NCBI GenBank assembly: GCA_030622805.1
Contig: JAUXFR010000120.1
Span: 1-5,154, forward strand
DNA length: 5,154 bases
From: Anaerolineae bacterium
GTDB taxonomy: Bacteria > Chloroflexota > Anaerolineae > Anaerolineales > UBA4823
Reading direction: 5' to 3'
The notes below the pieces were generated by a model, which had not been told where the DNA came from, ran no database searches, and worked only from the letters and a program-made list of their open reading frames with translations. This document shows, piece by piece, positions 1-5,154 of the stretch; position 1 is the stretch's first letter; each line of letters begins with the position of its first letter. The position numbers and the translations under genes are program-made.

Positions 1-1039
1 GCGCTTCGAATTTGTCCTTGGTCTCCCGTAATAAGGGGGCAGAACCGGAGATGCAGGCACGGATGGTGGATAAGTTGTACTTGCCTGCCTGCACGTCCGG
101 GTGATTGTTGATGGCGTTATACATGGTGGGCACACCGGGGTAGATGCTTACACCATATTTCTGGATGCTCTCCAGAACATCTTTGAGGTCGCGCGGGTTG
201 GGGATCATGACCATCGCTGCGGCGGACTTGATCGCCCAACACATCCCAGCTACCATGCCGTAGACATGGAAGAGTGGGATTGCCATTAAGAAGACCTCTT
301 TGCCATCCTTAAGGTCTGTAACCCAGACGTACATCTGCTGCGTGTTGGAGACCAGGTTGCGGTGCAGGGCAATCGCGGCTTTTGGGATGCCAGTTGTCCC
401 TCCGCTGTATTGGAAGAGCACCATATCATCCGCACCGATTTCCAGGCTCGGGCGCTCATCTGGAGAATGCTGATTGATTAAGTCCTGCAGCCAGATATCA
501 CCTTCTGCCAGTTCAACACGAAAACCACTTTTTTTCTCCTGGGTCAGACCAAATAAGAACCCCAATACGGGAGGGAGCGCCTCTTTGATATTCGTTACGA
601 CCAATTGACGGATTTTTGTCTTAGGCTGTATTTCTTTGATCGTGTTGTAAAAGTTACTCTTCACGATCATAACATCTACACCAGAGTCGTTAACCTGGTA
701 CTCGATTTCGCGCTTGCTGTATAAGGGATTGGTTGCCACAACGATGCCACCCGCCTTAATTATCCCAAAATAGGCCAGCACAAACTGCGGCGTGTTGGGC
801 ATAAAAATGCCTACCCGATCGCCTTTCTTAACACCCAATGCCGCCAATCCTGCAGCCAGGCGGTCGGTTCTTTCGTTCATTTCTTTGTAGGTGATCCTGG
901 CCCCCTTGAATATTGTACAGGGAGCATCGGGATAATTTTTTGCTGCTTCTTCTAGCAAAACAAATAGGGGAATTTCTTGATATTCAATCGTATCGGGGAC
1001 GCCTTCATCATAATGCTGAACCCAGGGTCGATCGTTCAT
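1..1039 (-). CDS. fadD: Long-chain acyl-CoA synthetase (AMP-forming), N-terminal part, truncated by window edge
   Basis: Activates a fatty acid to acyl-AMP and then acyl-CoA in the cytoplasm or at the inner membrane face. I translated the minus strand from ATG at 1039 to base 1: about 346 uninterrupted residues, against roughly 550 for the family, so the C-terminal third lies outside. Seen in order: an N-terminal segment typical of FadD enzymes (TYKEMNERTDRLAAGL near 50-65), GDRVGIFMPNTPQF near 73-86, the adenylate-forming P-loop YSGGTTGIPKAA at about 211-222, PLFHVYGM at about 255-262, PGVPTMY at about 301-307 and SGSAPL at about 331-336. The later YGxTE and hinge motifs are beyond the edge. 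The P-loop ends KAA where most relatives have KGA, a mild variation. The start is fixed by a strong ribosome binding site. The gene follows miaA on the same strand after 213 bp but has its own promoter. ANL-family membership is secure; chain-length preference cannot be read here. Confidence 0.93.
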   Translation of the reverse strand, partial: MNDRPWVQHYDEGVPDTIEYQEIPLFVLLEEAAKNYPDAPCTIFKGARITYKEMNERTDRLAAGLAALGVKKGDRVGIFMPNTPQFVLAYFGIIKAGGIVVATNPLYSKREIEYQVNDSGVDVMIVKSNFYNTIKEIQPKTKIRQLVVTNIKEALPPVLGFLFGLTQEKKSGFRVELAEGDIWLQDLINQHSPDERPSLEIGADDMVLFQYSGGTTGIPKAAIALHRNLVSNTQQMYVWVTDLKDGKEVFLMAIPLFHVYGMVAGMCWAIKSAAAMVMIPNPRDLKDVLESIQKYGVSIYPGVPTMYNAINNHPDVQAGKYNLSTIRACISGSAPLLRETKDKFEA

Positions 1040-1051
1040 CTCCTCCTCCTT
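1040..1051 (-). promoter_or_regulatory. Strong ribosome binding site of the acyl-CoA synthetase gene
   Basis: On the minus strand the bases just before the ATG read AAGGAGGAGGAG, giving AGGAGG with a 5-base spacer. This fixes the start at 1039. It is the only strong Shine-Dalgarno in the window; the other five genes have weak or no such signal. Confidence 0.85.
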
Positions 1052-1087
1052 AATGTTAACTTTGGACAAATCAGAACCGTTGAATAT

Positions 1088-1116
1088 AGTATAGATATTT
1101 TTATTGGTTATGTCAA
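1088..1116 (-). promoter_or_regulatory. Sigma70-type promoter for the acyl-CoA synthetase gene
   Basis: Read on the minus strand: a perfect -35 TTGACA (1116-1111), a 17-base spacer and -10 TATACT (1093-1088, five of six consensus bases). Expected transcription start is near 1081, giving a 5' leader of about 40 bases that ends in the strong ribosome binding site. It indicates that the ligase is transcribed independently of yraN-miaA upstream. Confidence 0.75.
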
Positions 1117-1118
1117 TT

Positions 1119-1135
1119 GAATTGGGTATGAATTC
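1119..1135. promoter_or_regulatory. Inverted repeat upstream of the acyl-CoA synthetase promoter, possible operator
   Basis: GAATT-N7-AATTC forms a dyad three bases upstream of the -35 box; next to it TCAATTGA (1113-1120) is a palindrome overlapping the -35. A regulator of fatty acid genes could bind here, but short AT-rich dyads arise by chance. From this repeat to the end of miaA (1136-1252) I see no gene, no convincing terminator hairpin and no other signal. Confidence 0.2.
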
Positions 1136-1252
1136 GAGATTTGGGGAATGGCGATTAGGCAATCAGGGGATCGAGTGCAAAGCAACCAGGAAATAAGTCA
1201 CTATGGTAGATTGGGATCGAGGTATATATTTTCACATGCGTCAAGAAATGGT

Positions 1253-2248
1253 TCATTGATTGTTGATGTGGAGAGGGTGAAGGTTTAGTGGTTCGAGGAA
1301 ACGCGTGATGGCGAATTCCATTTTATCGATGGTGTCGGGATCGACTTCGAACCACTGGATTTCGGGATCGTTGGGCTTGAACCAATTCGCCTGGCGGCGA
1401 ACAAAGACACGTGTGGCGCGTTTCATTAACACCACGGCTTCTTCAAGGCTGATCTCTCCAGCCAGAAATGCAAGGATCTCACGGTAGCCAATTGCGCTTA
1501 ATGTTGGTGTTTCAGGTGAATAACCCCTATCCAACAGCTCCCGGACCTCTTCAACCAGACCTGAAGCTATCATATTCTCGATACGCTCGTCTATACGCTT
1601 GTACAACTCCGGGCGAGGCCGCGATAACCCCAGCATCAGGGTATTGTAAGTCGGCTGCCCACTCCTGCGCTGTTCAGAAAAACGCCTGCCAGAACTCAAG
1701 ACGACCTCCAAAGCACGGATAGTACGCCGTACGTTTCGCGGATCAATCTTTTCAGCAGCTTGCGGGTCCAGAGCTGCCAGACGATCATGCAAACCTGCCG
1801 CGCCAATTTCCGCTCCCCAGGCATCCAGCGCTGCACGCAACCGGGGATCTGGGCGCACCTTCGGAATTTGCCAACCTTCTACAACAGCCCTTACATACTG
1901 CCCCGATCCGCCAACCAGAAAGGGCAGATGCCCGCGCTTGTAAATCTGATCGATATGCCACTGCACCTGGCGCTGAAAGCGCGCCAGGCTCCAAACTTCA
2001 TCAGGCTCCGCGACATCGATCAGATGATGAGAAACCTGTGCACGATCCTCCAGGCTGGGTTTCGCAGTTCCGATGTCCATACCGTGGTAGAACAGGCGCG
2101 AATCCGCCGAAATAATCTCGCCATCCAACCGCTGCGCCAGCTCGATGGAAAGCTCGGTCTTGCCGACAGCAGTTGGGCCAATAATAACAATCAATGGGAT
2201 TAGTTGTGGCCTCGAGCTGTCGGAACTTCTAATATTCTGTGATGACAT
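1253..2248 (-). CDS. miaA: tRNA dimethylallyltransferase (tRNA A37 isopentenyltransferase)
   Basis: Transfers the dimethylallyl group of DMAPP to N6 of A37 in tRNAs reading UNN codons, the first step of i6A/ms2i6A synthesis. With ATG at 2248 the protein has 331 residues, normal for MiaA. Seen: P-loop GPTAVGKT at 24-31, ADSRLFYHGMDIGTAKP at about 48-64 (the substrate-binding DSxxxY and GMDIGTAKP signature), HHLIDV at 74-79, VGGSGQY at 112-118 (commonly GGTGLY), RNVRRTIRALEV at 171-182, SAIGYREI at 251-258 and RRQANWFK at 284-291. Start choice: the open frame reaches a TTG at 2302 and an ATG at 2281, but these would add 18 or 11 residues before the P-loop inside the yraN coding region. ATG 2248 puts the P-loop at the usual distance. 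No strong Shine-Dalgarno precedes any candidate. The gene overlaps the end of yraN by 20 bases, which fits translational coupling. Confidence 0.95.
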   Translation of the reverse strand: MSSQNIRSSDSSRPQLIPLIVIIGPTAVGKTELSIELAQRLDGEIISADSRLFYHGMDIGTAKPSLEDRAQVSHHLIDVAEPDEVWSLARFQRQVQWHIDQIYKRGHLPFLVGGSGQYVRAVVEGWQIPKVRPDPRLRAALDAWGAEIGAAGLHDRLAALDPQAAEKIDPRNVRRTIRALEVVLSSGRRFSEQRRSGQPTYNTLMLGLSRPRPELYKRIDERIENMIASGLVEEVRELLDRGYSPETPTLSAIGYREILAFLAGEISLEEAVVLMKRATRVFVRRQANWFKPNDPEIQWFEVDPDTIDKMEFAITRFLEPLNLHPLHINNQ

Positions 2249-2654
2249 TTTCGAAATGGATGATTTCTGGGGGACGACCATCTTTAAAGCGCTGGATGGC
2301 AATCACATCCAGGCGCCAATCTTCTACAAGTTCCGGATGATTCTGTAAGTAAGCAGAAGCCGCTGCCAGCATATGGGCCTGTTTACGTGAGTCAACAGCC
2401 TGCTCCGGGTACCCAAAAGTTCTTGAAGTGCGTGCTTTTACTTCTACAAAGACAATAACAGGCTCGTTATCATATCCGTTTCTTATTGTTTTATTTGGAT
2501 ATTCGAATAACTGACGCACAACCAGATCAATCTCACCATACGCTGTCCTGGCATTGCGTTCCAGGATCTCATACCCTTGATCCATCAAGTAATTCGCAGC
2601 CTGTTCCTCTCCCCACCTGCCAAGCTTTTGTTTTTGGTTTACCATCTCAACCAT
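2229..2654 (-). CDS. yraN: YraN family (UPF0102) endonuclease-fold protein
   Basis: A 141-residue protein of the UPF0102/YraN family, which has a Holliday-junction-resolvase-like PD-(D/E)xK nuclease fold; its cellular role is not settled, though a link to DNA processing is usually assumed. Seen: LGRWGEEQAANYL near 11-23, GEIDLV at 40-45 with the catalytic-type D43, VFVEVKAR at 68-75 with E71 and K73, FGYPEQAVD at 80-88 and WRLDVIAI at 113-120. All expected active-site residues are present. The loop between GEIDLV and the EVK strand (about 46-66) is longer than in typical members, which explains the slightly large size. It is the first gene of a unit with miaA, under its own promoter. ATG at 2654 and ATG at 2645 are both possible starts; neither has a strong ribosome binding site. 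Confidence 0.92.
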   Translation of the reverse strand: MVEMVNQKQKLGRWGEEQAANYLMDQGYEILERNARTAYGEIDLVVRQLFEYPNKTIRNGYDNEPVIVFVEVKARTSRTFGYPEQAVDSRKQAHMLAAASAYLQNHPELVEDWRLDVIAIQRFKDGRPPEIIHFENVITEY

Positions 2655-2684
2655 CCAGGTATCTTCTAAGATAAGGTTACAAAT

Positions 2685-2713
2685 ATCCTAAGGCAGTGAT
2701 TGTTATACGTCAA
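2685..2713 (-). promoter_or_regulatory. Candidate promoter of the yraN-miaA unit
   Basis: On the minus strand: -35 TTGACG (2713-2708, five of six), 17-base spacer, -10 TAGGAT (2690-2685, four of six). Expected start is near 2678, leaving about 24 bases before the yraN ATG. Spacing and the -35 are good; the -10 is moderate. Confidence 0.5.
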
Positions 2714-2714
2714 G

Positions 2715-2728
2715 GTATTGTGCAATAC
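2715..2728. promoter_or_regulatory. 14-bp dyad between divergent promoters, possible operator
   Basis: GTATTG-TG-CAATAC is a perfect 6+6 inverted repeat with a 2-base centre. It lies one base upstream of the yraN -35 and 20 bases upstream of the -35 of the membrane-protein promoter, where one regulator could influence both directions. Binding is only inferred. Confidence 0.3.
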
Positions 2729-2748
2729 AAAGAACATTTTAAGCCTGC

Positions 2749-2777
2749 TTGGCAACAGCCATGTAGCCGAGTACAAT
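2749..2777 (+). promoter_or_regulatory. Candidate promoter giving a leaderless transcript of the membrane protein gene
   Basis: TTGGCA (2749-2754, five of six), spacer of 17 bases, TACAAT (2772-2777, five of six). The -10 ends six bases before the ATG at 2784, so the usual start distance of about seven bases places +1 on the A of the start codon. No Shine-Dalgarno lies in front of this ATG, which agrees with leaderless translation. Confidence 0.55.
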
Positions 2778-2783
2778 CCAGAT

Positions 2784-3605
2784 ATGAGCGAATCTGGCTC
2801 TTCTCGCAATCTGCCTGACCTGGATCGTATCAGCATACTCGCGGCTACCATCTTACTGGCGTATGCACTTGTTCGAATCATAAAACTGCCCAGCATTGAT
2901 ATTGGTTCTCAGCTTCCAGGTTTTTATTTCGCAGTTCAAATAAACGTCAGAACAGCGGTTGCAGTGCTCGTAGCCGGTTTAACCGCCAGCGGTGCCGCCT
3001 GGCTGCTTCACGATCATCCAGAATTAAAAAATCAAAGCACACTGCCGTACTTGCTGCTGCCTGCTTTAACCGCATGGGTTATCGGTCTGCCCTTAGCTCA
3101 AATGCCAATAGATCTTCTATGGTGGATCGCCTTTGGTCTGGGTGGTGGGATATTGATGTTGGTCCTGGTCGCTGAGTACATCGTCGTTGATCCAAACGAT
3201 TTGCTCCACGCACCAGCGACCGTTGTACTCACGTCCATTTCTTTCGCCTTATTCCTGGCTCTCGTCGTCACGCTGCGCGTCGCTGGTGTGCGCTTATTCC
3301 TTATTCTTCCAGCAGTGACTATAGCAATGTGGTTGGTCAGCCTGCGTACACTACACCTGCGACTGCCAGAGCGCTGGTGTTATTTGCAGGCTGGCATTAT
3401 TGCCTTAATCATTGGACAGTTGGCGGCTGCATTACATTACTGGCCTCTACCCCCTGTGACTTATGGGCTGGTCCTGCTAGGTCCGGCATACGCGCTAACC
3501 AGCTTGATTTACAGCTTGATGAAGAACGTTCCTATCCGTCAGGCGATATACGAACCGACTGTTGTTCTGCTGATTTTGTGGGGATTGGCAGTATGGATCC
3601 GCTAA
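2784..3605 (+). CDS. Multi-pass membrane protein of unknown function (DUF5656-like)
   Basis: 273 residues from ATG 2784. After a polar N-terminus of about 14 residues the protein is almost wholly hydrophobic, with about nine membrane segments: roughly 15-33, 55-75, 86-106, 110-132, 143-166, 170-190, 199-219, 225-245 and 251-271. There is no soluble domain and no catalytic motif that I recognise. It resembles DUF5656 proteins I remember from Chloroflexota, but that link is from memory and uncertain. The frame is open back to a TTG at 2700, but those 28 extra residues look unlike a protein N-terminus and would overlap the promoter; ATG 2784 fits the promoter position. It is divergent from yraN and followed after 25 bp by the JAMM protease gene on the same strand, so the two are probably co-transcribed. 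Transport, scaffolding or substrate roles are all possible; none is shown. Confidence 0.82.
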   Translation: MSESGSSRNLPDLDRISILAATILLAYALVRIIKLPSIDIGSQLPGFYFAVQINVRTAVAVLVAGLTASGAAWLLHDHPELKNQSTLPYLLLPALTAWVIGLPLAQMPIDLLWWIAFGLGGGILMLVLVAEYIVVDPNDLLHAPATVVLTSISFALFLALVVTLRVAGVRLFLILPAVTIAMWLVSLRTLHLRLPERWCYLQAGIIALIIGQLAAALHYWPLPPVTYGLVLLGPAYALTSLIYSLMKNVPIRQAIYEPTVVLLILWGLAVWIR

Positions 3606-3630
3606 CTTTATTACAGATCACTCATTAAGA

Positions 3631-4050
3631 ATGCTTACTCTCACACTTACACAACAGCAATGGGAAAATATGCATCTGCATGTCAAACAACAGGCTCCCC
3701 TGGAGGCCTGTGGTTTGATTGGGGGAAATAAATCTGAGAGAGCATATAAATCCGAAATCGTTATACCGACGAAGAATTTCCTTTCCAGCCCTACTCGCTA
3801 CCAAATTGATCCTCAGGATCAAATAAACGCTTTTTTAAAATTAAAAAGACTCGGTTTTGAACTGGTCGCTATCTATCATTCACATCCAAATGGTCCTGCT
3901 GTACCATCCCAGGAAGATGTCGAGCAAGCGTACTATCCCGAAGTAGTTAACTTAATCTGGTATATGGAAAAAAAGGATTGGAAATGCCTAGGATACCTTA
4001 TCCAAAATGGAATAATCAATAGAGTCGAGTTAGGGCTGGTGTATGGATGA
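3631..4050 (+). CDS. JAMM/MPN+ domain metalloprotease (M67 family, Mov34/RadC-type fold)
   Basis: A 139-residue stand-alone JAMM protein, expected to be a zinc isopeptidase or peptidase in the cytoplasm. The full signature is present: E25 in PLEACGLIGG, then HSHPNGPAVPSQED with H83, H85, S93 and D96 in exact HxHx7SxxD spacing. Bacterial relatives remove C-terminal extensions from, or release products carried by, ubiquitin-like sulfur carriers such as CysO, ThiS or MoaD, often next to ThiF/MoeB-type E1 enzymes. No such carrier or E1 gene lies in this window, so the substrate is unknown. The gene sits 25 bp after the membrane-protein gene. The bases before the ATG (ATTAAGA) are a poor ribosome binding site, and translation may depend on the upstream gene. 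Codons look richer in A/T than in miaA. The 3' end is 4 bp from the end of the convergent MBL gene. Confidence 0.88.
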   Translation: MLTLTLTQQQWENMHLHVKQQAPLEACGLIGGNKSERAYKSEIVIPTKNFLSSPTRYQIDPQDQINAFLKLKRLGFELVAIYHSHPNGPAVPSQEDVEQAYYPEVVNLIWYMEKKDWKCLGYLIQNGIINRVELGLVYG

Positions 4051-4054
4051 ATTA

Positions 4055-4921
4055 TCAGAATTCTTCTTCGTCATCATATGATTTCGGCAGTTCACCATAC
4101 AGTTGACGGTACAAGGCACGCAAATTTCGGCGATGCAGCTCTTCGGCGAGACCACCAAACAAGACATGGCTTTTACCGCATTGTTCTATATCAATTTCAT
4201 TCAACAAGTCCTGCGGATATTTTCGCCTTGCGGATTTTCGGACTGTTCTGCGGATGTTAGACAGGTAAGCCAGGTTATCTTTCACATAGTTCTCAACCTC
4301 TCCCCGCAATACGATATCCCCGTGCCCTTGCACGACACTCTCAAGACCGATTTTTGATATTTGTTTCAGTGAAGTCACGAGCTGGTCGATATCGCCGTCG
4401 ACAATATATGGGACAGGCATTGCAGCGTCTCCTGCGAACAGCACCCGATCTTCTTTGATAAGTATACCGATGTTATCCGCACAGGGTCCTGGCAGAGGGA
4501 ACATGGTCAGTCTTTTTTTCCCTACGCGCAGAATCAATTCGCCATTATCAAAAGTGATCTGTGGTAACACGATTTTGATATTCCTGTAAGGCTGATTGCT
4601 GGAACGCATTTCTTCTAATGAAGTCCGACCTTTTGTGTCAAGAAACTGACGGCATAAGGTATGCCCAATTATTGTCGCCCCAGGGAAGAAACAATTTCCC
4701 CAGCTATGATCTGCGTGGCTGTGAGTGTTGATTACGTAGCGCACAGGAATATTGATTTCCTGTTCAATAAAATCTCGTATTGCCAGAGTCTCTTCGGGAA
4801 GTGCAAGTGTATCGATGATAACAGCCCAATTGGGTCCCACTATGGCGCCAGCATTCACCTGTGCGTAGAGTTCGCTCTGGAAGGAATATACAGTATCAGA
4901 AATTCTCTCGCGTTTGATCAT
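4055..4921 (-). CDS. Metallo-beta-lactamase-fold hydrolase with an altered zinc site
   Basis: A 288-residue MBL-fold protein; substrate unknown. Seen: N-terminal beta strands with QVNAGAIVGPNWAVIIDT near 21-38, the zinc motif HSHADH with H67, H69, D71 and H72, FAGD with D165 near 162-165, and VQGHGD with H200 near 197-202. The position normally held by the third Zn1 histidine (PGHTxDN in class B1 relatives, PGHTxG in others) reads PGPCADN at 144-150, so His is replaced by Pro146 followed by Cys147. The protein may bind one metal, use Cys147, or have changed activity. After about residue 215 comes a charged C-terminal region, likely helical, ending in an acidic DDEEEF tail. ATG 4921 gives a normal domain start; no Shine-Dalgarno is seen. 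It is transcribed toward the JAMM gene, and no partner gene lies on its strand in the window. Confidence 0.88.
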   Translation of the reverse strand: MIKRERISDTVYSFQSELYAQVNAGAIVGPNWAVIIDTLALPEETLAIRDFIEQEINIPVRYVINTHSHADHSWGNCFFPGATIIGHTLCRQFLDTKGRTSLEEMRSSNQPYRNIKIVLPQITFDNGELILRVGKKRLTMFPLPGPCADNIGILIKEDRVLFAGDAAMPVPYIVDGDIDQLVTSLKQISKIGLESVVQGHGDIVLRGEVENYVKDNLAYLSNIRRTVRKSARRKYPQDLLNEIDIEQCGKSHVLFGGLAEELHRRNLRALYRQLYGELPKSYDDEEEF

Positions 4922-4964
4922 TTCAGTCTATTTAGGTGATGTATTTCTCGCTGGAAAGGATTCG

Positions 4965-4995
4965 GCTATAGCAATCAGACTGCTCACTATGTCAC
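4965..4995 (-). promoter_or_regulatory. Weak candidate promoter for the MBL-fold gene
   Basis: Minus strand: GTGACA (4995-4990, five of six), 19-base spacer and extended TGC-TATAGC (-10 at 4970-4965, four of six). The spacer is long. An alternative is TTTCCA-N17-TAAATA, with its -10 ending seven bases before the ATG, which would give a leaderless transcript. Neither is convincing alone. Confidence 0.25.
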
Positions 4996-5073
4996 AGTGT
5001 GTATGGCGTAAAATTCAATGAAGGATAGCATAATGCACCCAGAAAATCAAGCGTTTTTAATCTATCATTAATA

Positions 5074-5100
5074 TTTTCAGATGAACGATCACCGTATAAT
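5074..5100 (+). promoter_or_regulatory. Candidate promoter for a gene beyond the right edge
   Basis: A perfect -10 TATAAT at 5095-5100, inside the palindrome TATAATTATA. The -35 is weak: TTTTCA at 5074-5079 matches four of six with a 15-base spacer. The transcript would begin near 5107 and run out of the window. Between the MBL start and this point (4922-5073) I see no gene beyond very short frames and no terminator hairpin. Confidence 0.4.
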
Positions 5101-5107
5101 TATATCC

Positions 5108-5154
5108 AAATTCTTCATGGAATCTCCGGGAGGAGTAAGCCGCTGAGAAGCTGA
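5108..5154 (+). promoter_or_regulatory. Possible 5' start of a T-box leader, cut by the window edge
   Basis: Just downstream of the predicted start, GGGAGGAGTAAGCCG contains a purine-rich stretch followed by AGTA (5134-5137). This resembles the base of Stem I in T-box leaders, where a GA-rich segment and an AGUA bulge follow soon after the transcript start. T-box leaders control aminoacyl-tRNA synthetase and amino-acid genes and are known in Chloroflexota. The specifier loop, antiterminator and T-box sequence would lie outside the window, so this is only a suggestion. No start codon follows the GGAGGAG stretch at ribosome-binding distance, so it is unlikely to be an ordinary ribosome binding site. 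Confidence 0.25.

Noticed and set aside
1167..1221. Direct repeat GGGATCGAG at 1167-1175 and 1213-1221
   Set aside because: A single 9-base repeat 46 bases apart in non-coding DNA can be chance; there is no third copy and no flanking structure pointing to an attachment site, iteron or CRISPR.
1305..2203. Open frames on the plus strand across miaA (including 1468-1722 and 1760-2203)
   Set aside because: They lie antisense to a clear miaA with all motifs. Their translations have no recognisable domain, are rich in Cys/Arg/Pro in the manner of shadow frames, and have no ribosome binding sites.
2700..2783. N-terminal extension of the membrane protein from TTG at 2700
   Set aside because: It starts from a rare codon without an SD, runs through a strong candidate promoter and yields a sequence unlike a signal or domain; ATG 2784 is better placed.
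2666..2896. Minus-strand open frame covering the start of the membrane-protein gene
   Set aside because: It overlaps the yraN promoter and the coding start of the membrane protein, and the translation shows no family features.
4078..4357. Plus-strand open frames inside the MBL gene
   Set aside because: They are shadows of a gene with intact zinc motifs on the other strand; no domain or ribosome binding site is seen.
4965..4972. GCTATAGC palindrome upstream of the MBL gene as an operator
   Set aside because: An 8-base palindrome is expected by chance at this length and has no partner copy nearby.
5081..5146. Short open frame of 21 codons after the MBL promoter region
   Set aside because: It has no SD, its ATG lies upstream of the TATAAT box, and it is too short to separate from chance; a leader peptide was considered but shows no codon run that would suggest attenuation.
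5121..5154. TPP riboswitch suggested by CTGAGA near the edge
   Set aside because: The required GGGGTGC-type segment before CTGAGA is absent; the preceding bases fit a T-box Stem I start better.

Overview
The window carries six protein-coding genes and no RNA gene, IS element or CRISPR array that I can see. Gene content, moderate GC and protein style suggest a Chloroflexota (Anaerolineae-like) bacterium. This rests on remembered family resemblance (MiaA and YraN side by side, a polytopic membrane protein resembling DUF5656, a stand-alone JAMM protein) and not on a search, so treat the assignment as tentative.

Layout. (1) 1-1039, minus strand: the N-terminal ~346 residues of a long-chain acyl-CoA synthetase (FadD-type AMP ligase), cut by the left edge. 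A very good sigma70-type promoter and a strong Shine-Dalgarno (SD) lie in the 213-bp gap behind it. (2) 1253-2654, minus strand: a two-gene operon, yraN (UPF0102 nuclease-fold protein) then miaA (tRNA A37 dimethylallyltransferase), overlapping by about 20 bases. (3) 2655-2783: a divergent promoter region with a 14-bp dyad between two candidate promoters. (4) 2784-4050, plus strand: a ~9-TM membrane protein of unknown function followed 25 bp later by a compact JAMM/MPN+ metalloprotease. The membrane protein looks leaderless, because its -10 box sits 6 bases before its ATG. (5) 4055-4921, minus strand: a metallo-beta-lactamase-fold hydrolase converging on the JAMM gene with a 4-bp gap. It has lost one canonical zinc histidine. 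(6) 4922-5154: intergenic, with a perfect TATAAT box near the right edge followed by a sequence that resembles the start of a T-box leader for a gene outside the window.

How the genes fit together: yraN-miaA is a housekeeping (DNA processing/tRNA modification) pair and the acyl-CoA synthetase serves fatty acid activation. The membrane protein plus JAMM pair is the least explained part and could be a functional unit. Nothing here amounts to a clear new defence or mobile system. The most interesting items are the leaderless start, the altered zinc site of the MBL protein, the membrane/JAMM pair and the edge T-box candidate.
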